From: Streptomyces monashensis
GTDB lineage: Bacteria; Actinomycetota; Actinomycetes; Streptomycetales; Streptomycetaceae
Reading direction: 5' to 3'
Assembly (NCBI RefSeq): GCF_001866665.1
Contig: NZ_MLYO01000026.1
Coordinates: 94,496 to 158,495 of the forward strand
DNA length: 64,000 bases
Part shown: positions 42,520 through 51,061 of the stretch, one piece after another
Layout: each line of letters begins with the position of its first letter
Position numbering within the stretch: the first letter of the stretch is position 1
Notes under the pieces: model-generated
What the model was told of the DNA's origin: nothing
The model's input: only the letters and a program-made list of their open reading frames with translations
Databases searched by the model: none
Made by a program: the position numbers and the translations under genes

Positions 42520-43523
42520 TCACGTCCAGCGGATCGGCAGCGGCAGCGCCGTGAGCAGGCCCGAGACCGCGACCACCGCGCCCAGGGCGATCACCTCGCC
42601 CCGCGCGGGCGCCGACGCGGTCAGCGGGTCCGGCGCGCGGCGCAGCCGGATCCGCGCCCAGAGGGCGAGCAGGGCGACGACGGCGACCAGGACGACCTTG
42701 GCCGACAGGGTGCGTCCGTACGCCGTCGTCGTCAGCTGGCCGAGAATCGTGGCCGCCGGCATCCGCCGCAGTGAACTGCACACGCCCGTCGCGGTGATGG
42801 CCGCGAGCAGCACGAGCGCCACGCGCGCGTAGCGGCCGAGCAGCGCGGCCCCCGCCGGGTCGCCGCGCCATGCCCCGAGCGTGCGCAGGGCGTACGGCAG
42901 ACCGCCGGTCCACAGCGCCGCGCACGTCAGGTGCACCAGGGTGAGCGCCGCACCGGTGAGCGGGTCGTGCTCGGTGGCCGGATGCGCCCGCAGCGCCTCG
43001 GCGACCGTCACCGCGGCCAGCGGCCACACCTGCGCCGCCGGACGCGGCGAGAGTGCGCGGAGCCCCGCCAGCAGAAAGCCGTTGACCTCCACCAGGGCCA
43101 GCTTGCCGTCGCGGGAGCCGTACAGGCCGCCGACGTCGATCTGGCCGAGGCCGTGCGGGATCAGATCGCCGGCGGACACCACCGAGGCGAGCGCCAGCGC
43201 GGCGACGAGACCGGCCCCGGCGGCGCCCAGCTGCGGGGCCGCCCGGCCGGCGCGCCGGGCACGCGCGCGGCGAGCCCGCGCACGAACAACTCGCCCAGCG
43301 GCACGCTCAGCGCGCCGAACAGCACCGTGCGCAGCAGCCCGATGCCGCCCGCGCCCGGCGCGGCGGCCTCCCCGGTGCCGCGCAGCGCCGCCGCCGGCCC
43401 GAGCAGCGGGATCAGGGCGCCCAGCGCCGTCAGGACGAGGAGAGCGGCGGCCCGGCCGCTGCCGGACCGCCGGTCGGGGCCGCCCTCGTGGGTGGCCTCG
43501 GCGGCCGGTCGTGTCGCGCTCAC
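42520..43523 (-). pseudogene. CopD family copper-resistance membrane protein, frameshifted
   Basis: The N-terminal third (GTG 43523 with GAGGA upstream; VSATRPAAEATHEGG then helices ALLVLTALGALIPLL and GLLRTVLFGALSVPLG) is in one frame until about 43245. The rest (AAPQLGAAGAGLVAALALASVVSAGDLIPH to the C-terminus) continues one frame over. Joined with a one-base correction in the G/C run near 43238-43250 they give a ~334-residue CopD protein with about eight helices. CopD proteins sit in the membrane and are linked to copper uptake. Either one base was lost in the genome or the sequence has an error here; the two halves keep coding bias, which favours a recent change or an error. Confidence 0.8.
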
Positions 43524-43623
43524 CCCGCGATCCTCGCCAGCCGCCGCAGAACCGGGCAAGTCCCGGAAAACAACTGGGGCTACGGCATTCCACGCATACG
43601 TACGTTTCCGGCCGCCCGCGCGC

Positions 43624-45036
43624 TCACCACCAGCGGGCCGGGGACGACCCCCAGGGCACCGGGGCCGCCGCCCAGTCCCCGGGGCCGTCCGCGAAGCTCA
43701 CCGGTGGCAGGGCGTGGCGCAGTCGGCCGAGCGGGCCGTCCGTCTCGGCCAGCCACGTGTCCGGGCCCCGGTACGGCGCGCCCGTGGCCGGAGTCGGCCG
43801 GATCCCGTCCGTCAGCCAGTGCGCGGTGCGGGCCAGCGCCAGCCGCACCGACCGGCCGCCGCCGTCGTACGACTGCTCGGTCAGCGCCCGCAGCACGGCC
43901 GCCGCCAGCAGATAGCCGGTGCCGTGGTCCAGGGCCTGCGCGGGCAGCGCACCCGGCGCCTCGGCCGAGCCCTCGGTCACGGCGATGCCGGTCGCGACCT
44001 GCACCAGGCTGTCGAAGCCGCGCCGCCCGCCCCACGGCCCGTACGCGCCCCACGCCGAGACCTGCGCCACCACCACCCCGGGCCGGCGCTCGGCCAGAGC
44101 CCGCGGCGAGAGCCCGAACGCGTCGAGGGCGCCGGGCCGGTAGCCGGTGACGACGACGTCCGCCGACGCCAGCAGCTCCTCGAAGGTGCCCCGGTCCGTG
44201 CGCAGGTCGAGGGCGGCGGACCGCTTGCCGAACCCCGTGTCGGCGTGCTGGTCGGGCAGTTCGGGCAGCCAGGGGGCGTCCACCCGCAGCACGTCCGCGC
44301 CCAGCAGGGCGAGGGTGCGGGTGGCGACGGGCCCGGCGAGGACCCGGGTCAGGTCCAGGACACGCAGCCCCGCGGCGGGCAGCAGCGGAGGGGCGGCGGG
44401 GCCGAGCGGCGCGAGCACGCGCGCGTGTGCGGAGTCCAGGCGGGCGTGCTCGACCAGCGGGCGGGCGGCCACCTCGGCGGCCTGCTCGGTAGCCGCCCAC
44501 TCCTTCGGGGTGCGCAGGGCCACGGCGAGGCCGCCGGCGCCATGGACCGCCTCCTCGACCTCCAGGGCGGGCCGTTCGGCGAGCCGGGCGGCCGCCTGGT
44601 CCGCCGAGGCGTCCTCGGACAGGCCCAGCGCACCGAGCAACCGGGCCCGGTGGTGCGGGTAGTTGGCGTGGGTGCGCACCCAGCCGTCGGCCGTCCGCCA
44701 GAACCGTGACAGCGGTGCGAAGGCGACCGGGGCCCGGCCGTCGACCCGCAGGTGCCGCTCGCTGTGGAAGGCGGTGGCGACGGCGCCGTCGTCGACCCGG
44801 ACGCCGGGCACCTCGGCGAGCCCGGCCCGGCGGGCCGCCAGCTCCGCGGCGGCCAGTGCACAGGCACCGGCACACGCGCGGGCCAGCTGCCGTACGGGCA
44901 GGCGCGCCGCGAGGGCGTCCGGGCGCTCGACCGTCGTCACCCGGGAGAGGAGGGCGGGATCGCCGCCCAGTGCGGTCCACGCGGACGCGATGTCCGCCGA
45001 GATGCCTGACGCGGTATCTGACGCGGTATCTGCCAT
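43624..45036 (-). CDS. CaiB/BaiF CoA-transferase family protein (family III)
   Basis: 470 residues, about 70 longer than a single-domain family III enzyme because of an N-terminal extension. Motifs include LRVLDLTRVLAGPVATRTLALLGADVLRVD, SAALDLRTDRGTFEELLASADVVVTGYRPGALD and GYLLAAAVLRALTEQ. Family III enzymes move CoA between acids by an aspartyl-CoA thioester. ATG 45036 is used; ATG 45051 (MHSVCM) is an alternative. Both lie in an AT-rich palindromic island (45035-45081) that may be an operator. A 12-base tandem repeat at 45006-45029 encodes DTAS twice. The stop is 26 bases from the end of no other coding unit. Confidence 0.87.
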   Translation of the reverse strand: MADTASDTASGISADIASAWTALGGDPALLSRVTTVERPDALAARLPVRQLARACAGACALAAAELAARRAGLAEVPGVRVDDGAVATAFHSERHLRVDGRAPVAFAPLSRFWRTADGWVRTHANYPHHRARLLGALGLSEDASADQAAARLAERPALEVEEAVHGAGGLAVALRTPKEWAATEQAAEVAARPLVEHARLDSAHARVLAPLGPAAPPLLPAAGLRVLDLTRVLAGPVATRTLALLGADVLRVDAPWLPELPDQHADTGFGKRSAALDLRTDRGTFEELLASADVVVTGYRPGALDAFGLSPRALAERRPGVVVAQVSAWGAYGPWGGRRGFDSLVQVATGIAVTEGSAEAPGALPAQALDHGTGYLLAAAVLRALTEQSYDGGGRSVRLALARTAHWLTDGIRPTPATGAPYRGPDTWLAETDGPLGRLRHALPPVSFADGPGDWAAAPVPWGSSPARWW

Positions 45037-45081
45037 GCATACACTATGCATTATTGATGAATCAACATTGATTCAATCAAT
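45035..45081. promoter_or_regulatory. AT-rich palindromic operator-like island at the CoA-transferase start
   Basis: ATGCATACACTATGCAT (45035-45051) is a perfect 17-base palindrome with a CAC centre. Next to it GAATCAA (45059-45065) pairs with TTGATTC (45068-45074), flanked by ATTGAT (45053-45058) and ATCAAT (45076-45081). The 47 bases are about three-quarters AT in DNA otherwise over 70% GC. The first palindrome covers the candidate start codons. No regulator gene lies beside it. Confidence 0.55.
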
Positions 45082-45606
45082 CTAAGAGTCGACTCCGAGG
45101 GGAGTCGGGTGCGGCCAGTACAGGCTCACCTCCTTGCGGACGTCGGACGGCCGCAGCTGCCAGCCCTGCGCCTGGGCCCGCTCGGCGACGTAGCGGGCCC
45201 CCGCGCCCCGGTAGTCGCGTACGGGCACCGTCCACTCGCGCGGCACCCGCGGCTTCGGCGCCGAGACCTGGGCGGTGCGGCGCGCGACGGACTGGTCGAC
45301 CAGCGTCCGGTAGTAGCCGGCGTCGCCCTCGTGCCGGAACTCCCGCCAGCCGACGTACCAACGGGGCAGCGCCGTCCGGGCGATGACCCGGTCGGCGAAC
45401 CCGAGAGCGCGCTCCTCGAGCCGGTCGCTGAACGTCGTGACGATCTCCGCCAGCACCCCGGCGGCCAGCAGGAGGCCCCAGACGAGCACCACCAGCACCC
45501 AGTGCGCCGGGCGATAGACGGCGCTCGCCGCGAAGCGCCGCCTCAGCCATGCGCGGGGCCGCGGCGGCAACGGCTCCCAGGCGGCCGGATCTTGGTAGGA
45601 AAACAT
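45082..45606 (-). CDS. Single-pass membrane protein of unknown function
   Basis: 174 residues. A short Pro/Trp-rich cytoplasmic start (MFSYQDPAAWEPLPPRPR) precedes one helix (HWVLVVLVWGLLLAAGVLAEIV) at ~38-60. The rest is a basic soluble domain rich in Trp, Tyr and Arg (ALPRWYVGWREFRHEGDAGYYRTLVDQS) with no recognised family. The codon bias is that of a real gene. ATG 45606 is the only start that places the protein before the helix with a sensible length. Its role is unknown; the next gene downstream is the CoA-transferase. Confidence 0.75.
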   Translation of the reverse strand: MFSYQDPAAWEPLPPRPRAWLRRRFAASAVYRPAHWVLVVLVWGLLLAAGVLAEIVTTFSDRLEERALGFADRVIARTALPRWYVGWREFRHEGDAGYYRTLVDQSVARRTAQVSAPKPRVPREWTVPVRDYRGAGARYVAERAQAQGWQLRPSDVRKEVSLYWPHPTPLGVDS

Positions 45607-45697
45607 GACCGGATCATGTCGTACGGGTGGGTCGGCCGGAGCGCGCCCCTGCCAGCCCACCCGCCTCGGGCCCTGCGCGGCCACCTGGCCAACCGGG

Positions 45698-47227
45698 TCA
45701 CCAGGTCACCGCGGCCAGCGCGTCCGCCCTGCCGTGGCCGTAGAAGCCGTTGTCGTTCTTCGCTCCCTCACACACCGCGTCGACCTTGCCGTCACCGTCG
45801 ATGTCGTACGGGTCCGTGCACGGTACGGCGTCGGCCTCCGCGTAGAGCAGAGCCTTCACCAGGCTCGCCGGAGCGTGCGGATGCGTTGACTTGATCAATG
45901 CGGCAACACCCGCGACGTGCGGGGTCGCCATCGAGGTTCCCGCCATGTATCCCCATGTGCCGCCGGGCAGCGGGCCGAGGATGAGGCCGCTCGTCGCCGG
46001 GGGCTCCGGCTTCTGGTAGGCCGTAGAGTCCCCGCCCGGCGCGGCGATGTCGATCACGCCGAGGCCGTAGTTGGAGAACGACGACTTCAACCCCTTCGCG
46101 CCGGTCGCCGCGACCGTCACGACACCCGGCAGCTGGGTCGGTATGTCGTAGCACGTGTGCGGGTCGATCACACGGTCCGACGGGGTGCCGTCGTTCGGGG
46201 AGGCCTTGTCCGCGATCGAGTCGGACGCGAGGTCGTAGCGCTCGTTGCCCGCCGCCGCGACGTTGACCGTGCCCTTCCTCTCCGCGTACCGCGAGGCCCG
46301 GGTGATGGCGTCGACCAGTGCCCGCTGGTCCGGGTCGCCGGTGCAGTTGAAGTACCACGGGTCGGTGTAATAGCTGTTGTTGGTCACGTCGACGTGGTGC
46401 TCGGCCGCCCACATGAAGCCGCAGACCACGGCCTCGGTGTAGAAGTAGCCCTTCGGGTCGGCGACCTTGATGCCGGCCACCCTGACACCCGGCGCGACGC
46501 CCGTGACGCCGACACCGTTCTTCGCGGCCGCGATCTCACCGGCCACGTGGGTGCCGTGCGGGCTCTCCGACGCGCTCGGCCGCCAGGCCCCGTCCGTCGT
46601 GTCGGGCCTGCCGGACACGCAGTTGACCGAGTCCGCGCGGTTGAAGTTCGGTGCGATGTCCGGGTGGGTGTCGTCCACACCGGTGTCGATGACGGCGACC
46701 GTGACGTCGGGGCTGCCCAGGGTCTTCTCGTGCGCCTTGTCCGCCTTGATGGCCGGCAGGTCCCACTGCAACGGCTCCAGCGGGTCCTGGCCCGCCGTCG
46801 CCTCCGCGCCGGCCGCGGCGATCTCCTGGGCACTGAGCGCCTTCGGCGCACCCGTGTCCGTGGTGGACTGGGCGGGCAGCGGCGCGTTGCGCGTGGCCCC
46901 TGCCGAGTCCACCCCGCGCACCGCGCGCATCCGCGCGCCGAACTCGGGGTGCGCGGAGTGGACGACGAACACCCCGATCCTGTCGTAACCGGCCACGAGG
47001 GAACCGCCGTTGCGTGCGATCTCCCGGCGTACCGACTCGATCGTGCGGCGGTCGGTCCGGGTGTTGACGACGTACGCGAGGTTCGGACCGTTCTCCGCCG
47101 CCCGCGCCGCCGGTGCCGTGGCGGGCGCCGCCGAGGCCGCCGCCGGGAGGAAGCCGAGCGAGGCGGTCAGGGACAGCACAACGGGCACGGCGAGCGCGAG
47201 CCTGCGTCTGGAGTGCGAATGAGGCAC
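45698..47227 (-). CDS. Secreted subtilisin-like serine protease (S8 family)
   Basis: 509 residues. A signal peptide (residues 1-~34: basic start, LALAVPVVLSLTASLGFLPAAASA core) precedes an inhibitor-I9-like propeptide (~45-100) and the catalytic domain with the triad Asp in VAVIDTGVDDTHPD, His in ESPHGTHVAGEI and Ser in GTSMATPHVAGV. Oxyanion Asn is in VAAAGNERYD. The sequence resembles the Streptomyces S8 protease I recall as SCO1824. It would digest extracellular protein. The C-terminal segment (CTDPYDIDGDGKVDAVCEG) is Asp-rich and calcium-site-like. GTG 47227 has GGAG upstream. Confidence 0.94.
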   Translation of the reverse strand: MPHSHSRRRLALAVPVVLSLTASLGFLPAAASAAPATAPAARAAENGPNLAYVVNTRTDRRTIESVRREIARNGGSLVAGYDRIGVFVVHSAHPEFGARMRAVRGVDSAGATRNAPLPAQSTTDTGAPKALSAQEIAAAGAEATAGQDPLEPLQWDLPAIKADKAHEKTLGSPDVTVAVIDTGVDDTHPDIAPNFNRADSVNCVSGRPDTTDGAWRPSASESPHGTHVAGEIAAAKNGVGVTGVAPGVRVAGIKVADPKGYFYTEAVVCGFMWAAEHHVDVTNNSYYTDPWYFNCTGDPDQRALVDAITRASRYAERKGTVNVAAAGNERYDLASDSIADKASPNDGTPSDRVIDPHTCYDIPTQLPGVVTVAATGAKGLKSSFSNYGLGVIDIAAPGGDSTAYQKPEPPATSGLILGPLPGGTWGYMAGTSMATPHVAGVAALIKSTHPHAPASLVKALLYAEADAVPCTDPYDIDGDGKVDAVCEGAKNDNGFYGHGRADALAAVTW

Positions 47228-47490
47228 AGGGTCTCCACATCATCCGGATACGGAACCGCCCGAGACACGGATGGCGCTCGGGCGGGTACATGACGGGTCG
47301 GTTGTGCATGGTGAAGCTATCCCGTCGGTTGCTGATCATCAATGACTTGGCAATGACTCGACAAGACCGCTTGCGGATCAACTCATAGGACTTGAACCGA
47401 TCCTGGCGTGGCGCCGTGGACCTTGGGCAGGGAGCACGAGCACCATCAAGCCCCCCGTCGTCATGGCAACCGCGAACGCGAGGAGACTCC

Positions 47491-47847
47491 GTGGCCACCG
47501 AGACACCGCCCCCCGCACCGTCGGGGACATCCCTTCCCTCCACCGAGGAGTTCGCAGAGGTGCAGCAGAGCGCGGAGTTCGGTGAACTGCGCCGCGCCCA
47601 CCGCTCCTTCGCCTTTCCCCTGACCATCGCCTTCACCGCCTGGTACCTGCTCTACGTGCTGCTCTCCAACTACGCGGAAGGCTTCATGGGCACGAAGGTG
47701 GCCGGCAACATCAACGTCGCCCTCGTCCTGGGCCTCGCCCAGTTCGTCACCACGTTCCTCATCGCCTGGTGGTACGCGCGGCGCGCGGCCGCACAGCTCG
47801 ACCCCAAGGCCGAGGCCATCAAGTCCCGGATGGAGGGCGGCGCATGA
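47491..47847 (+). CDS. DUF485 family membrane protein, partner of the symporter
   Basis: 118 residues: an acidic N-terminal region with FGELRRAHRSFAFPLT, then two helices (IAFTAWYLLYVLLSNYA and INVALVLGLAQFVTTFLIAWW) joined by EGFMGTKVAGN. DUF485 proteins such as YjcH are always found beside ActP-type acetate symporters and are thought to be accessory subunits. GAGGAG precedes GTG 47491. The stop overlaps the symporter ATG by four bases (ATGA). Confidence 0.9.
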   Translation: MATETPPPAPSGTSLPSTEEFAEVQQSAEFGELRRAHRSFAFPLTIAFTAWYLLYVLLSNYAEGFMGTKVAGNINVALVLGLAQFVTTFLIAWWYARRAAAQLDPKAEAIKSRMEGGA

Positions 47848-49469
47848 GCCCCGCACAGCACACCCTGCTCGCGGCCGGCGAGGCGAGCCAACACCGGACG
47901 CTGATCGTCACCCTCTTCGCGGTGTTCGTCGCCGCGACCCTCGTCATCACCGTCTGGGCCGGCCGCCAGACCAAGGACGCCGCCGACTTCTACGCCGGCG
48001 GACGGCAGTTCACCGGCTTCCAGAACGGCCTCGCCGTCTCCGGCGACTACATGTCGGCCGCGTCCTTCCTCGGCATCGCCGGCGCCATCGCCCTCTTCGG
48101 CTACGACGGCTTCCTGTACTCCATCGGCTTCCTCGTCGCCTGGCTGGTCGCCCTGCTCCTGGTCGCCGAGCCACTGCGCAACTCCGGCCGCTACACCATG
48201 GGCGACGTCCTGGCGTACCGCATGCGCCAGCGCCCCGTCCGCACGGCGGCGGGCACGTCCACCATCGTCGTCTCGATCTTCTACCTGCTCGCGCAGATGG
48301 CCGGCGCGGGCGTCCTCGTCTCGCTCCTGCTCGGCATCACCAGCGACGGCGGCAAGATCGGCATCGTCGCCCTGGTCGGCGTCCTGATGATCGTCTACGT
48401 CACCGTCGGCGGCATGAAGGGCACCACATGGGTCCAGATGGTCAAGGCCGTCCTGCTGATCCTCGGCGCCCTGCTGCTGACCTTCCTGGTCCTGCTGAAG
48501 TTCCACTTCAACATCTCCGATCTGCTCGGCAAGGCGGCCGACAACAGCGGCAAGGGCACGGCGTTCCTGGAGCCCGGCCTGAAGTACGGCGCCACCGGCA
48601 CCACCAAGCTGGACTTCCTCTCGCTCGGCCTCGCCCTGGTCCTCGGCACCGCGGGTCTGCCGCACATCCTGATCCGCTTCTACACCGTCCCCACCGCCAA
48701 GGCCGCCCGTAAGTCGGTCATCTGGGCCATCGGCCTGATCGGCGCCTTCTACCTGATGACCCTCGCGCTCGGCTTCGGCGCCGCGGCCCTCATCAAACCG
48801 GCCGAGATCATCGCCTCCAACAAGGCGGGCAACACCGCGGCCCCCCTCCTCGCCCTGCACCTCGGCGGCGTCGACTCCAACTGGGGCGCCGTGATGCTCG
48901 CCACCATCTCCGCGGTCGCCTTCGCCACGATCCTCGCGGTCGTCGCGGGCCTGACCCTGGCCTCCTCCTCGTCGTTCGCGCACGACATCTACGCCAACGT
49001 CATCAAGAAGGGACAGGCCACCGAGAAGCAGGAGCTCGGCGCGGCCCGCTGGGCGACGGTCGGCATCGGCGCGGTCTCCATCGTCCTCGGCGCCCTCGCC
49101 CGCGACCTGAACGTGGCCGGCCTCGTCGCGCTCGCCTTCGCCGTCGCCGCCTCGGCAAACCTGCCGACCATCCTCTACAGCCTCTTCTGGAAGCGGTTCA
49201 CCACCGCCGGCGCCCTGTGGTCGATCTACGGCGGCCTGGTCACCGCGGTCGGCCTCGTGCTCTTCTCACCGGTGGTCTCCGGCAGCCCGGCCTCGATGTT
49301 CCCCGAGGTCGACTTCCACTGGTTCCCGCTGGAGAACCCCGGCATCATCTCCATCCCCGTCGGCTTCCTGCTCGGCGCCCTCGGCACCCTGCTGTCGAAG
49401 GAGACCCCGGACGCCGGCAAGTACGCCGAACTGGAGGTCCGCTCGCTGACCGGCACCGGAGCGCACTGA
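47844..49469 (+). CDS. Sodium/solute symporter of the ActP (cation/acetate) type
   Basis: 541 residues with about 13 helices of the SSS family. Signatures: KDAADFYAGGRQFTGFQNGLAVSGDYMSAASFLGIAG near the N-terminus (sodium/substrate site), GLPHILIRFYTVPTAKAARKSV in the middle and AVAFATILAVVAGLTLASSSSFAHD. The combination with DUF485 fits acetate or another short monocarboxylate symport with Na+ or H+. The exact solute is not proven. ATG 47844 is fixed by the ATGA overlap. Confidence 0.92.
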   Translation: MSPAQHTLLAAGEASQHRTLIVTLFAVFVAATLVITVWAGRQTKDAADFYAGGRQFTGFQNGLAVSGDYMSAASFLGIAGAIALFGYDGFLYSIGFLVAWLVALLLVAEPLRNSGRYTMGDVLAYRMRQRPVRTAAGTSTIVVSIFYLLAQMAGAGVLVSLLLGITSDGGKIGIVALVGVLMIVYVTVGGMKGTTWVQMVKAVLLILGALLLTFLVLLKFHFNISDLLGKAADNSGKGTAFLEPGLKYGATGTTKLDFLSLGLALVLGTAGLPHILIRFYTVPTAKAARKSVIWAIGLIGAFYLMTLALGFGAAALIKPAEIIASNKAGNTAAPLLALHLGGVDSNWGAVMLATISAVAFATILAVVAGLTLASSSSFAHDIYANVIKKGQATEKQELGAARWATVGIGAVSIVLGALARDLNVAGLVALAFAVAASANLPTILYSLFWKRFTTAGALWSIYGGLVTAVGLVLFSPVVSGSPASMFPEVDFHWFPLENPGIISIPVGFLLGALGTLLSKETPDAGKYAELEVRSLTGTGAH

Positions 49470-49556
49470 CAGCGGTTCCCACGACGGCCGCGCCGTGCCG
49501 GACTGTACGGTCCTACGACGCGGCCTCGTCGTAGCTCGTGGGATCGGGCCGCTGTC
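49468..49556. other. Highly structured intergenic region between symporter gene and moaA
   Basis: Nested inverted repeats run over 89 bases: GACAGCGG (49468-49475) with CCGCTGTC (49549-49556); TCCCACGA (49477-49484) with TCGTGGGA (49536-49543); and CTACGACG with CGTCGTAG (49512-49533). They could form one long folded arm containing smaller hairpins. It begins at the symporter stop codon, so it may be a terminator, but it also lies just upstream of moaA. I cannot match it to a known riboswitch. Confidence 0.5.
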
Positions 49557-49624
49557 GTTGTCAGTGGCGTCACGTAGGCTCGCCAGCGATGGACAATTGA
49601 GTGACCGAGAGGGAGGGGGCCCAC

Positions 49625-50614
49625 GTGCTCATCGACACCTACGGCCGGGTGGCCACCGACCTGAGGGTCTCACTGACCGACAGGTGCAACCTGCGCTGCA
49701 CCTACTGCATGCCCGAGGAGGGCCTGCAGTGGCTGGCCAAGCCCGACCTGCTCACGGACGACGAGATCGTCCGCCTCGTCGACATCGCCGTACGGCTGCT
49801 CGGCATCGAGGAGGTCCGCTTCACCGGCGGTGAGCCCCTGCTGCGCCCGGGCCTGGTCGGAATCATCGAGCGCGTCACGGCCCTCGCCCCCCGCCCCCAG
49901 ACGTCGCTGACGACCAACGGCATCGGCCTCAAGCGCACCGCGGCGGCCCTGAAAGCAGCCGGCCTGGACCGGGTCAACGTCTCCCTGGACACCCTGCGCC
50001 CGGACGTCTTCAAGACCCTGACCCGCCGCGACCGGCACAAGGACGTCATCGAGGGCCTGGAAGCCGCCCACGCGGCCGGCCTCACCCCCGTGAAGATCAA
50101 CTCTGTCCTGATGCCCGGCCTGAACGAGGACGAGGCCCCCGACCTGCTGGCCTGGGCGATCGAGTACGGCTACGAGCAGCGCTTCATCGAGCAGATGCCC
50201 CTCGACGCCCAGCACGGCTGGAAGCGCGAGGGCATGGTCACCGCCGGGGACATCCTCGCCTCCCTGCGCACCCGCTTCGACCTCACCCCCGAGGGCGCGG
50301 ACGAGCGCGGCTCGGCCCCGGCCGAGCGCTGGCTGGTCGACGGCGGCCCGCACCGGGTCGGCGTCATCGCCTCGGTCACCCGCCCGTTCTGCGCGGCCTG
50401 CGACCGCACCCGCCTCACGGCCGACGGCCAGATACGCACCTGTCTGTTCGCCACCGAGGAGACCGACCTGCGCGGCGCCCTGCGCAGCGGCGCCTCCGAC
50501 GAGGAGATCGCCCGCATCTGGAAGCTGGCGATGTGGGGGAAGAAAGCGGGAGCCGGTCTGGACGACCCGTCGTTCGTGCAGCCGGACCGGCCGATGTCCG
50601 CGATCGGCGGCTAG
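49625..50614 (+). CDS. moaA: GTP 3',8-cyclase MoaA (molybdenum cofactor biosynthesis)
   Basis: 329 residues from GTG 49625, which has GGAGGGGG ahead; GTG 49601 is an alternative. The radical-SAM cluster CNLRCTYC is at residues ~20-27, the GGEPLLRPG segment follows, and the C-terminal cluster is carried by FCAACDRTRLTADGQIRTCLF. The protein ends in Gly-Gly, needed for activity. MoaA turns GTP into 3',8-cyclo-7,8-dihydro-GTP, the first molybdopterin step; the moaC partner is not here. Confidence 0.95.
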   Translation: MLIDTYGRVATDLRVSLTDRCNLRCTYCMPEEGLQWLAKPDLLTDDEIVRLVDIAVRLLGIEEVRFTGGEPLLRPGLVGIIERVTALAPRPQTSLTTNGIGLKRTAAALKAAGLDRVNVSLDTLRPDVFKTLTRRDRHKDVIEGLEAAHAAGLTPVKINSVLMPGLNEDEAPDLLAWAIEYGYEQRFIEQMPLDAQHGWKREGMVTAGDILASLRTRFDLTPEGADERGSAPAERWLVDGGPHRVGVIASVTRPFCAACDRTRLTADGQIRTCLFATEETDLRGALRSGASDEEIARIWKLAMWGKKAGAGLDDPSFVQPDRPMSAIGG

Positions 50615-50829
50615 GACCCTTCGGGCGCTTCCCACTCCTCGAACAGCACGACGTCCTTGAGGAAACCCCGCACCCCGAGAAACTGCGAAAGATGCTCGCG
50701 GTGCTCCTCGCACGCGAGCCATGTCTTGCGCCGCTCCGGCGTGTGGATCTTCGGGTTGTTCCACGCCAGGACCCACACGGCGGCGGCACGGCAGCCCTTG
50801 GCGGAGCAGATCGGGATCTCTTCAGTCAC
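50611..50829 (-). CDS. Small zinc-knuckle-like conserved protein
   Basis: 72 residues starting MTEEIPICSAKGCRAAAVWVLAWNN. Two Cys pairs (CSAKGC; C with H in LACEEHREHL) suggest one bound Zn. The rest is a short alpha/beta segment (LGVRGFLKDVVLFEEWEAPEG). No function is recognised. Its TAG stop overlaps the moaA TAG by the four bases CTAG in tail-to-tail orientation. Homologues in Streptomyces are sometimes mislabelled as acetone carboxylase, as I recall; nothing in the sequence supports that. Confidence 0.75.
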   Translation of the reverse strand: MTEEIPICSAKGCRAAAVWVLAWNNPKIHTPERRKTWLACEEHREHLSQFLGVRGFLKDVVLFEEWEAPEGS

Positions 50830-50863
50830 GGGTTCGTCTCACAGAAAAGGGGCCGGAACAAGG

Positions 50864-50901
50864 CGACGCCGGGCAGCCACGGGGGGAGCTGCCCGGCGTC
50901 G
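50864..50901 (-). terminator. Strong hairpin terminator downstream of the DUF3099 gene
   Basis: CGACGCCGGGCAGC (50864-50877) pairs perfectly with GCTGCCCGGCGTCG (50888-50901) around a ten-base loop. It lies 161 bases after the stop of the minus-strand DUF3099 gene and 35 bases before the start of the small zinc-knuckle gene on that strand, so it would prevent read-through. Confidence 0.7.
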
Positions 50902-51061
50902 GTCCGTCGCTCCGACGGGGGATGCGGAGCGCGTACGCAGTATGTCACGGGTACCCCATCACCCGGCACAGGAACTGCACGATTGATCTGAGCTTTTCCT
51001 GAGCTTCACGGGGAGCTCGAATTCCGCTTCCACCACTGCTCCGCGGACCGCACCGGGCGGA

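Noticed and set aside
49468..49624. Molybdenum-cofactor riboswitch before moaA
   Set aside because: The region is structured but I could not match conserved motifs; a model search is needed to claim it.
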